Below are positions 55,017-61,666 of a stretch of DNA of 61,699 nt, piece by piece; the stretch's first letter is position 1, and every line of letters begins with the position of its first letter. The stretch comes from an uncultured Bacteroidota bacterium (GTDB taxonomy: Bacteria; Bacteroidota; Bacteroidia; Chitinophagales; Chitinophagaceae). Made by a program: the position numbers and the translations under genes. Below the pieces are notes generated by a model. It was not told the origin of the DNA. It did no database searches and saw only the letters and a list, made by a program, of their open reading frames with translations. The stretch spans positions 1 to 61,699 of the forward strand of contig CAIRZD010000065.1 of the NCBI GenBank assembly GCA_903882965.1. The letters are read 5' to 3'.

Positions 55017-56015
55017 GTGAAAGCAATAATTCCGGTTGCCGGAGCGGGTACCAAGTTGCGCCCGCTTACATACACTCAGCCCAAAGCACTCATACCTATT
55101 GCCGGCAAAACTATACTTGGCGTTATCGTAGACCAACTGCTTGATGCCGGCGTTACAGAATTCGTTTTCGTGATAGGCTATCTCGGTGAAAAGATACAGC
55201 GATATATAGATAAAACATACCCACACCTTAAACATACTTTTGTTACCCAGAACGACCGCCGCGGCACAGGCCATGCCATATGGCTCACAAAAGAAGCCGT
55301 ACAAAACGATGAGGTCATGATAGTGCTAGGTGATACTGTGTGTGACTATAATGTAAAGGATATTATGAACAGCAGCGTATCCCAGATAGGTGTGCGAAAA
55401 GTGGATGACCCGCGTAGTTTTGGTGTGGCGGAACTTAATGATAAAGATATAGTTATCAGGATGGTGGAGAAGCCGCTGATACCTAAGAGTAATATGGCAA
55501 TGGTGGGCATCTACTATATAAAGGAGACGACCGCCATGTATGCTGCCCTGGAAACACACCTCAACAATACTGCTGACGAGAACGGCGAATACCACCTCAC
55601 TAATGCCCTGCAGCATATGATAGAGGATGGTATAAAATTCCACGCTTTCCGGGTGAATAACTGGTTTGACTGTGGAAAGAAGGAAACGCTGCTCTCGACC
55701 AACGCCATACTGCTGAAGCAGATGGCAGATGCAAACCCCGGCAGGGAAATACCCTCATTTGACAGTACGGTGATAATACCACCGGTGAGTATAGCTGAGG
55801 GCTGCACGATACGCCACTGCATCATAGGACCAAATGTAACGATAGGCGAATACACGAAGATGGAATCTTCTATAGTCAGTGACTCGATCATAGGGTCGTA
55901 TGCGGAGCTGCAGCAGGTGGTGCTCAACTCCTCAATAATAGGGAACGACGCGTATGTGCGGGGTCTGAGCCAGAGCCTGAACATAGGTGATAATACGGAG
56001 ATAGACCTGGGTTGA
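55017..56015 (+). CDS. Sugar-1-phosphate nucleotidyltransferase
   Basis: Makes a nucleotide-activated sugar. The NTP-binding start is VKAIIPVAGAGTKLRPLTYTQPKALIPIAGK, which follows directly from the GTG at 55017; the ATG at 54912 lies upstream of the likely promoter and adds a non-family segment. The VGIYYI, GEYHLTNALQHMI and NWFDCGKKETLL blocks are typical of glucose-1-phosphate (thymidylyl/uridylyl) or mannose-1-phosphate enzymes. The C-terminal ~90 residues form hexapeptide repeats of a left-handed beta-helix (IIGPNVTIGEYTKMESSIV). Sugar and nucleotide are not decided. Confidence 0.85.
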   Translation: MKAIIPVAGAGTKLRPLTYTQPKALIPIAGKTILGVIVDQLLDAGVTEFVFVIGYLGEKIQRYIDKTYPHLKHTFVTQNDRRGTGHAIWLTKEAVQNDEVMIVLGDTVCDYNVKDIMNSSVSQIGVRKVDDPRSFGVAELNDKDIVIRMVEKPLIPKSNMAMVGIYYIKETTAMYAALETHLNNTADENGEYHLTNALQHMIEDGIKFHAFRVNNWFDCGKKETLLSTNAILLKQMADANPGREIPSFDSTVIIPPVSIAEGCTIRHCIIGPNVTIGEYTKMESSIVSDSIIGSYAELQQVVLNSSIIGNDAYVRGLSQSLNIGDNTEIDLG

Positions 56016-56203
56016 TGAGTGGATGATATCATATAAAATGTCTCATTTGTGGCGGAAATATTTTTTTTGATAAGGGGTTGATAAACAGATAATATTTGGT
56101 TTTTAATGTCACGGAAATGTCGCAGATGTGCGGCATTTTTGTTTTTTGGGTGTATGGGTTTTAGGTTATTCATTTGGTGTTGATATAATGTTGATTGTTG
56201 TAA

Positions 56204-56266
56204 ACCTCTCCCCGGCCCTCTCCCCTTCGGCAAGCTCAGGGCAGGCTAAAGGAGAGGGTGGGGTCG
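56204..56266. repeat. Dispersed CTCTCC hairpin with 22-nt core
   Basis: ACCTCTCCCCGGCCCTCTCC on the left and GGAGAGGGTGGGG on the right enclose a core at 56226-56247 that starts TTCGGCAAGCTCAGGGC. Compare 7849 (no core) and 57880. Confidence 0.8.
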
Positions 56267-56302
56267 AATGAGCGCAGGGTGATATCATGCATGTGCTGCA
56301 GT

Positions 56303-56648
56303 GGTTCTATCATCAAAAATTTGTTGTCTATTTTGGAGGGCTGATGAAAGTGTAAAGTTCGTGGAGGGGTTTGAAAGGGGGTGGAAAGTGTATATACCTT
56401 TTTGTTTGTGTTTACTCATGTTATCTGGACCTGCTGCTCTCTACTTTCTTTTGCTTGCCCAAAAGAAAGTAGCAAAGAAAAGGGCCCCCTCCGGCAAAAT
56501 GCTCCGCATGCCGAAGGGCTAGCTATGCGCTGAAATGTAGCGAATACAATTTAGCGCCGTCGGGAGACGCTATCGATTTGACAGAGCGACTATGTGCAGG
56601 GGCGTGTGTTGAATCGCAGATTGCAAGCACTAGACCTTTTGATTAGGG
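56303..56648. repeat. ~350-bp direct repeat, copy 1
   Basis: Starts GGTTCTATCATCAAAAATTT and ends near GATTAGGG. It holds a 13-bp inverted repeat CTACTTTCTTTTG/CAAAAGAAAGTAG (56441-56453, 56460-56472) and a GCGCTGAAATGTAGCGA stretch. Its second copy starts 403 bp later at 56706. No gene-like frame. Confidence 0.85.
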
Positions 56649-56865
56649 CCCGGCTATATCATTTTCAAAGAGCTAAAAAAGGCGTCATCATGCCTCGACT
56701 TCACCGGTTCTATCATCAAAAATTTGTTGTCTATTTTAGAGGGCTGATGAAAGTGTAAAGTTCGGGGAAGGGTTTGAGAGAGGATGGGAAGTGTATATAC
56801 CTTTTCGTTTTGCTGTTTGCTCATGTTACTTGTCCTACTTCTCTTTACTTTCTTTGCTTCGCCAC

Positions 56866-56887
56866 TTCGGCAAGCTCAGTGCAGGCT
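56866..56887. repeat. 22-nt core element inserted in copy 2
   Basis: Same core as at 56226-56247 (1 mismatch) and 57901-57922 (3 mismatches), here outside the CTCTCC hairpin. Confidence 0.75.
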
Positions 56888-56963
56888 CCGAAAGTAACAA
56901 AAGAAAGACGACTTTTGTCGAATCGCTCCGCGCGAAAAGAAACTATACGCTGAAATGTAGCGA

Positions 56964-56985
56964 ACCTGCCTGCCGGCAGGCAGGT
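56964..56985. repeat. Perfect 22-bp palindrome
   Basis: ACCTGCCTGCC followed by its exact reverse complement. Absent from copy 1, where the flanks AGCGA and TACAATTT meet. Confidence 0.85.
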
Positions 56986-57211
56986 ACAATTTAGCGCCGC
57001 CGGGAGACGCTATCAATTGAGCTGGGGAACTTTGTGCAGGGGTGTGGGTTGAAGTGCAGATTGGTGCGCTAAACCATTTGATCAGGTTCAATTTTGGCGG
57101 AATGAGCCATAGTAAGTGGGGGTTGCGGGATAGAAAATAAGAAAGTAATCCCCCTTGTGATGGCACGATTGTATATGAGGTTTTGTTATTAATTTTATGA
57201 AAAACAGGGGT

Positions 57212-57946
57212 ATGAAAAAGTTGGGTTTAGTGGTGGGTTGTGTGTTGGTGATGATGGGGGCATACGGGCAGGAAAAAAAGCATGCTGCTGAGGGTGGTAT
57301 GCTGCCAAGCCTGCAAAGCTGTATGCGTACGACGCAGCAAAACGTAGGGCTGTATACTCAAGGGCAGGCAAATGATGTAAATACTATAATAAAGGACATT
57401 GAGGTGCGCATAGACTCGATGCCGAAAAATAAGACCACAGCCGACCTACTGCTGATAAAACATTTTGCGCCGCTGCGGCACTTCTTCCTTACTACTACGA
57501 ACAAGACGAGTGTGGCGGCGGAGTTTCTGTATACAGGGGCGCCGTATAGCTTTTGCATGTATAACGATACGGCATTGACCTTGTATATATGGGCGGTGAA
57601 GGATGGTGATACTTACAACCTGAGCAAGACGACTGAAAAACGGATAGCACAACTGGCGACGACGAACTGCCTGCTGCCCTCGCTGGCGGCGCTGGATGAG
57701 TTTAAAGACAGCGAAATAAAGTATGTGGCACTGAGTGTATATTATGGCTGCAAGGATACGCGGGAGGGCGCACCTGCCGGCGGCATAGCGCCTTACTGCC
57801 TAACGCTGGTGGTGCGGCTGAGCGATGTGCAACAGTATGCGGCAGGGCTGATAACGGATAAGGGGCTGCTGGAGAAGAGCCTCACCCCGACCCTCTCCCC
57901 TTCGACAGGCTCAGGGCAGGCTGTGGGAGAGGGTGAGGTCAAGTGA
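57212..57946 (+). CDS. Secreted protein of unknown function; C-terminus run into a repeat
   Basis: The ATG at 57212 gives a signal peptide MKKLGLVVGCVLVMMGAYGQ; an upstream ATG at 57197 adds five residues. The mature protein (about 225 residues) is not recognised; it has a few Cys, with a strand pattern YAVPS-like lacking. The last ~22 residues (from LTPTLSPSTGSGQAVGEGE) are encoded by the dispersed hairpin at 57880-57940, so the natural C-terminus is probably shorter and the repeat has replaced the original stop. Isolated gene between repeat stretches. Confidence 0.55.
   Translation: MKKLGLVVGCVLVMMGAYGQEKKHAAEGGMLPSLQSCMRTTQQNVGLYTQGQANDVNTIIKDIEVRIDSMPKNKTTADLLLIKHFAPLRHFFLTTTNKTSVAAEFLYTGAPYSFCMYNDTALTLYIWAVKDGDTYNLSKTTEKRIAQLATTNCLLPSLAALDEFKDSEIKYVALSVYYGCKDTREGAPAGGIAPYCLTLVVRLSDVQQYAAGLITDKGLLEKSLTPTLSPSTGSGQAVGEGEVK
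57880..57940. repeat. Dispersed CTCTCC hairpin with 22-nt core, inside a CDS end
   Basis: CCTCACCCCGACCCTCTCCC and GGGAGAGGGTGAGG arms around a core at 57901-57922. It supplies the last coding residues and part of the stop region of the preceding gene. Confidence 0.8.
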
Positions 57947-57989
57947 GTGCTGTGTGAACCTTGATTAAATTGATTATGGGATTGTTGGA

Positions 57990-58595
57990 CTACTTTACAA
58001 TTTGAAAAATAATTCTCCTACAATTTTTTTCATTTTCACTCCCATCATTAATAGTAGTCTTGATAGAAATTCTTTCAAGCAATTCTATTAATAATTGTCT
58101 AACCTCGAAATAGTGATAAAATCTTATTTCAGAATGTTCTTTATTAACATAGCATATATCTGCCTTTATTTCCCCATTCCAAACACCATTGAAAATATCT
58201 GCAAATAATATTGTTTCTAAAAGGGTTACGATTTTATGTTGCAAGAAAAATTTTGAAAACAATGTTTTTGTATAAGGAAATTTCTTTTTGCATAGCTTTT
58301 GTATAACTCCATTCAGTGTTTCATTATTATTTGAAACAATTGAGAACGCAAATAATATCTCTGGCATGTAACTTTCAATCATTCTAAGATTATCCTCAAT
58401 AATCTTGTCATCCATAAAAACCAATGGTCTTAAAGGAATAAAAGATTCGAGATCAATTACACTCAATTCCTTTGTAGAATAAAGAGAAATAGGGCTTTCT
58501 TGAAATAACTCATTTAAGTACTCAATAATGTTGACAAATTTCTTTTTCGCCTTGATAAGATTATCCTCTTGGCAATTCTCTAAACTTTTATTCAT
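57990..58595 (-). CDS. Unrecognised protein sharing the C-box region
   Basis: About 201 residues from the ATG at 58595 (a longer frame to 58691 overlaps the controller gene and is not preferred). No signal peptide or membrane helix. The first half is helical; the C-terminal ~75 residues (GVWNGEIKADICYVNKEHSE, then FYHYFEVRQLLIELLERI) recall from memory the end of HpaII-type restriction endonucleases, but the match is weak and the protein is shorter, so I do not assign it. It is divergent from the controller-type HTH gene, with the C-box-like operator between them. Confidence 0.5.
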   Translation of the reverse strand: MNKSLENCQEDNLIKAKKKFVNIIEYLNELFQESPISLYSTKELSVIDLESFIPLRPLVFMDDKIIEDNLRMIESYMPEILFAFSIVSNNNETLNGVIQKLCKKKFPYTKTLFSKFFLQHKIVTLLETILFADIFNGVWNGEIKADICYVNKEHSEIRFYHYFEVRQLLIELLERISIKTTINDGSENEKNCRRIIFQIVK

Positions 58596-58635
58596 CTGAT
58601 ATTTTACGTTTAATACCTGCAAAATTAATAAATGA

Positions 58636-58662
58636 CACTTAAAGTCCGTTGACTTAAATGCC
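58636..58662. promoter_or_regulatory. C-box-like operator
   Basis: Two ACT-TAA-AGT-type half sites (58637-58645 and, degenerate, 58652-58660) separated by CCGTTG; the centre reads AGTCCGTTGACT. This matches from memory the layout of operators for restriction-modification controller (C) proteins. It lies between the divergent genes 57990 and 58684. Confidence 0.55.
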
Positions 58663-58683
58663 ACATAGGTATACCTTGTTGGC

Positions 58684-58905
58684 GTGGACATTAAGTTAAA
58701 AGTTGGTCAGCGAATAAAAGAGCTTAGGCATAAGCTCGAATTATCCCAAGAAGCGTTAGCGAATAAAGCAAACGTTGACCGCACTTATATGACCGATGTT
58801 GAAAATGGTCGTCGTAATATCTCAGTTGAAGTATTAGAACGAATAATTATCGCTTTAGAGGTTTCCTACTCTGAATTTTTTAACTCTAAAGAATTCAAGA
58901 AATGA
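58684..58905 (+). CDS. Controller-type (C-protein-like) HTH regulator
   Basis: 73 residues, GTG start. One XRE helix-turn-helix fills it: KVGQRIKELRHKLELSQEAL, then ANKANVDRTYMTDVENGRRN and ISVEVLERIIIALEVSYSEFF. Size and sequence match controller proteins of restriction-modification systems. Its stop overlaps the start of the nuclease-helicase by 4 bp (ATGA, 58902-58905), a sign of coupled translation, and a C-box-like operator lies 22 bp upstream, so self-regulation is likely. A generic Xre regulator remains possible. Confidence 0.75.
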   Translation: MDIKLKVGQRIKELRHKLELSQEALANKANVDRTYMTDVENGRRNISVEVLERIIIALEVSYSEFFNSKEFKK

Positions 58906-60944
58906 GCCAGGCATATTATAGAAATAGTGTGCGTGGTTTTTTGTCAGAAAGTAATAATTCCATAAAAGGTAAACTGGATAAAGGCGCAACTCAACATGTT
59001 CAAATTTGGACAATCCAATTTGATTCATGGGAAAGTTCGATAGAGATTTTAAAATCACATTTACAAAGTATTTGTGCAAAACATCCGAATGCCAACGATT
59101 GGACTATCTTACTGGAATATGAAATACTGAGACTTCTTACAAGAATAGATGCTGTCATCATAGCGCATGACTTAATTTTCATTATCGAATTTAAGTACGA
59201 TAGAAAAATATTTGAGTTAGCAGATAAAAGACAAGTGGAAGATTATGCACTCGATTTAAAAGATTTTCACTTGCAAAGTAGAGGCAAAACAATAATTCCA
59301 ATTTTGTTAGCGCCATTAGGGCCAAGCATTTCCTTTTTAGATTCTAAGGATGGCAACAATTTAGTAAAGCCAACAATAATGGCAAATGGCAAAAACTTAG
59401 AGGGGTTAATTCATTCATCTTACCATTTATATTCCAATAGTGTAAATAAAGGTATAGATGCAAATGAATGGGAAAATAGTGTCTACAGCCCCACGCCTAC
59501 AATCATACAAGCGGCTCAAGCACTTTTTGCGGGGCAAAGGGTTGAAGCAATAACAACGTATAGTGCTACAAATTTATCCCTGACAACAAAGTATGTAATT
59601 GATGTTATAGAAAATGCGAAAAGAAACAACAAGAAAATGGTTTGTTTCGTAACTGGAGTCCCTGGTGCAGGGAAAACTCTTGTTGGGTTAAATATCATTC
59701 ATAAAGAAGAATTTATTGAGAAAAATAAATCTAGTGCCGCCTATTTTTCAGGTAATGGGCCACTTGTTGCCGTATTAAAAGAAGCTTTAGCAAGAGACGA
59801 ATATAGCAGAGAGAAAGTTAATTATAATTTCAATAAAGCTTTAAAGAAGCCATCAAAAAGTGATTCACATCAAAAAATAAAATCTAAAATTCAAAATATA
59901 CATACGTTTATTAAGGATAATGTCAGAAAACAAGTAGCTCCATTTGAAACGATTACGATATTTGATGAAGCGCAAAGATGTTGGGATGCTACAAATTTTT
60001 ATAACAAGGCTGTTCAAAGCAGAGTAGAAAATGAAAAGAAGATTTTAATTAGAAAATCTGAGGCTGAAATTATTTTTGAAATAATGGACAGGCATCAAGA
60101 TTGGGCTGTGATAATTGCATTAGTGGGTAATGGCCAAGAAATAAATACTGGCGAAGCTGGTATTGGAGAATGGGGGCGAGTTTTAAAGGAAAAATATAGT
60201 CATTGGCAAGTCCATATTTCTCCAGAGTTATTGTTTGGCGATCCTAATAAATCTATAAGTACCCTTTTTGAGAAAAAGCCAAATAATATCGATATACAAA
60301 CTAATGAAAGCCTCCACCTATCCGTAAGCCAACGGTCGTTCAAGGCAAATAAATTAAATGATTGGGTTAATGCTGTCATTGATAATGAGCCTGTAAAAGC
60401 AAAAGAACTTTATTCTGCAATCCATGAAAAATATGAAATCTTTATTACCAGAGATTTACAGCAGGCAAAAGAATGGTTAACAAAATTAAAGCAAGGGAAC
60501 AAAAGAATTGGACTGGTTGCAAGTTCCGGAGGGCTGCGCTTGCGGCCTTATGGGATAAATACTAAAGAAGAAATTAATGTTCCTTATTGGTTTCTTAATG
60601 ATGAGGATGATGTTAGATCTTCGTATTATTTAGAAATAGTAGCTACAGAATATAAAATACAGGGCTTAGAAATTGATTGGGCAGGTATTTGTTGGGATGG
60701 AGATCTAAGAAGAGAAGGGGACAGTTGGGCTTATAAAAGTTTTACTGGAACAAAATGGGGCAATATTAATCAGTCTCAGGACCAACAGTTTTTATTAAAT
60801 AAATATCGCGTCCTGTTAACAAGGGCTAGAGAAGGGATGATAATATGGGTGCCAGAAGGAGATGAGGAGGATATTACTAGATCATCGAAAATTTATGACC
60901 CGATTTTTGAATATTTAATAGCCTGTGGCGTTAAAGAAATTTAA
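58902..60944 (+). CDS. PD-(D/E)XK-like nuclease fused to DUF2075 helicase
   Basis: 680 residues. The N-terminal ~190 show a nuclease-like core: Glu74 in LEYEIL, Asp83 in TRIDAVII, EFK at 96-98 and Gln111 with Tyr115 in RQVEDYALDL, as in PD-(D/E)XK enzymes. From about 245 comes a superfamily-1-like ATPase of the DUF2075/Schlafen-group-3 type: Walker A TGVPGAGKT (251-259), DEAQR (355-359), LVGNGQEINTGEAGIGEW, ATEYKIQGLEIDW and YRVLLTRAREG. Coupled to the controller gene by a 4-bp overlap. A defence or restriction role is inferred from neighbours; no methyltransferase is seen. Confidence 0.75.
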   Translation: MSQAYYRNSVRGFLSESNNSIKGKLDKGATQHVQIWTIQFDSWESSIEILKSHLQSICAKHPNANDWTILLEYEILRLLTRIDAVIIAHDLIFIIEFKYDRKIFELADKRQVEDYALDLKDFHLQSRGKTIIPILLAPLGPSISFLDSKDGNNLVKPTIMANGKNLEGLIHSSYHLYSNSVNKGIDANEWENSVYSPTPTIIQAAQALFAGQRVEAITTYSATNLSLTTKYVIDVIENAKRNNKKMVCFVTGVPGAGKTLVGLNIIHKEEFIEKNKSSAAYFSGNGPLVAVLKEALARDEYSREKVNYNFNKALKKPSKSDSHQKIKSKIQNIHTFIKDNVRKQVAPFETITIFDEAQRCWDATNFYNKAVQSRVENEKKILIRKSEAEIIFEIMDRHQDWAVIIALVGNGQEINTGEAGIGEWGRVLKEKYSHWQVHISPELLFGDPNKSISTLFEKKPNNIDIQTNESLHLSVSQRSFKANKLNDWVNAVIDNEPVKAKELYSAIHEKYEIFITRDLQQAKEWLTKLKQGNKRIGLVASSGGLRLRPYGINTKEEINVPYWFLNDEDDVRSSYYLEIVATEYKIQGLEIDWAGICWDGDLRREGDSWAYKSFTGTKWGNINQSQDQQFLLNKYRVLLTRAREGMIIWVPEGDEEDITRSSKIYDPIFEYLIACGVKEI

Positions 60945-61150
60945 TCTTCCATACCTATAAATATGAAAGAACATTCTGGTGCTAAACAGGTATGTACTTG
61001 GTACATTTCAGTTTTGGTATCAAATTGATCAAAATGAGTTCTTGCCCCACAATACGGGCACGTGGTGAGTTGGTCTCCTATTAAAAAGATTTCTAGTTCT
61101 TCCACTAAGTAAAAATAGGGGTCTGCGCCATTTTTACATTCGCTTATAAG
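60941..61150 (-). pseudogene. Zinc-ribbon protein remnant without a start codon
   Basis: An open frame of 69 codons read on the minus strand: LISECKNGADPYFYLVEELE, then IFLIGDQLTTCPYCGARTHF and a second Cys pair in HTCLAPECSFIF, ending MED. The CPYC/C-x4-C set looks like a zinc ribbon. There is no ATG in front; a GTG inside would give 54 residues. In the same frame, just across a TGA at 61151-61153, runs the third vsr-like fragment. It overlaps the end of the nuclease-helicase gene by 4 bp, tail to tail. Confidence 0.6.
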
Positions 61151-61249
61151 TCACGTTTGTAAAAAATTATTGGAACATTTCGGGTTTGTGCCTTTGCTTT
61201 TAATGCGGCTCATGTTGTAGCTATGGGTTTCTTTGGAGTGCACATCCAT
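61151..61249 (-). pseudogene. vsr-like 5' fragment, copy 3 (most diverged)
   Basis: Starts MDVHSKETHSYNMSRIKSKG, like copies 1 and 2, but leaves the vsr pattern after about residue 24 and ends at TGA (61151-61153). The frame runs on into the zinc-ribbon remnant. Confidence 0.7.
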
Positions 61250-61270
61250 GTGATAAAAGTACGTATATCT

Positions 61271-61299
61271 TGAGATTGCTTCGTGCCTCGCAATGACGA
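61271..61299. repeat. GAGATTGCTTCG...CGCAATGACG element, copy 2
   Basis: Lies between vsr-like copies 2 and 3; identical to the element at 61420-61448. Confidence 0.85.
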
Positions 61300-61302
61300 A
61301 TA

Positions 61303-61398
61303 TTATAGGAAACGGCGCATGAGCGTTTCTGGCTTGGTGTCTTTGCCTTTGATGCGGCTCATGTTGTAGCTGCGGGTTTCTTTGGAGTGGGTGTCCAT
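61303..61398 (-). pseudogene. vsr-like 5' fragment, copy 2
   Basis: MDTHSKETRSYNMSRIKGKD, then TKPETLMRRFL-stop (31 residues). The N-terminus of Vsr-type mismatch endonucleases is recognised (TRSxNMSRIKxKDTKPE). The remaining ~100 residues with the catalytic Asp and zinc site are absent. Confidence 0.75.
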
Positions 61399-61419
61399 GT
61401 GATAAAAGTACGTATATCT

Positions 61420-61448
61420 TGAGATTGCTTCGTGCCTCGCAATGACGA
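61420..61448. repeat. GAGATTGCTTCG...CGCAATGACG element, copy 3
   Basis: Lies between vsr-like copies 1 and 2. With the vsr fragment it makes the 149-bp repeat unit. Confidence 0.85.
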
Positions 61449-61451
61449 ATA

Positions 61452-61547
61452 TTATAGGAAACGGCGCATGAGCGTTTCGGGCTTGGGGTCTTTGCCTTTG
61501 ATGCGGCTTATGTTGTAGCTGCGGGTTTCTTTGGAGTGGATGTCCAT
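61452..61547 (-). pseudogene. vsr-like 5' fragment, copy 1, with original promoter
   Basis: MDIHSKETRSYNISRIKGKD, then PKPETLMRRFL-stop. Upstream it has a TACCTTTG -7 element, so it is probably the original gene start. The downstream part of the gene is missing. Confidence 0.75.
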
Positions 61548-61553
61548 GTTATG

Positions 61554-61561
61554 CAAAGGTA
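61554..61561 (-). promoter_or_regulatory. -7 element upstream of the vsr-like start
   Basis: TACCTTTG on the minus strand, 6 nt before the ATG at 61547. A TTG about 15 bp further upstream may be the -33 part. Confidence 0.5.
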
Positions 61562-61600
61562 ACCATACCGGTAGTACAAGGATTAAGCATTATATATACT

Positions 61601-61627
61601 CTCAGCTGGTCATGGTTCGGCGGGGCT
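61601..61627. repeat. Dispersed 27-bp repeat, copy 2
   Basis: CTCAGCTGGTCATGGTTCGG and on; two mismatches against 28380-28406. Confidence 0.75.
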
Positions 61628-61666
61628 CACCAAGACATTATTAATTGGGCTTGCTGAGAAGTTAAC

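Larger units (their letters stand above)
56706..57087. repeat. ~380-bp direct repeat, copy 2, with two inserted elements
   Basis: Colinear with copy 1, but carrying two extra segments: the TTCGGCAAGCTCAGTGC core at 56866-56887 and a perfect 22-bp palindrome at 56964-56985 (ACCTGCCTGCC and its mirror). Both are absent from copy 1 at the matching places. Confidence 0.85.

Noticed and set aside
56301-56522. 73-codon frame in repeat copy 1
   Set aside because: The frame is created by the repeated TACTTTCTTTTG hairpin and is not kept in copy 2.
56876-57166. 96-codon minus-strand frame in repeat copy 2
   Set aside because: Contains the LPAGRQV-type peptide made by the 22-bp palindrome; repeat-derived.
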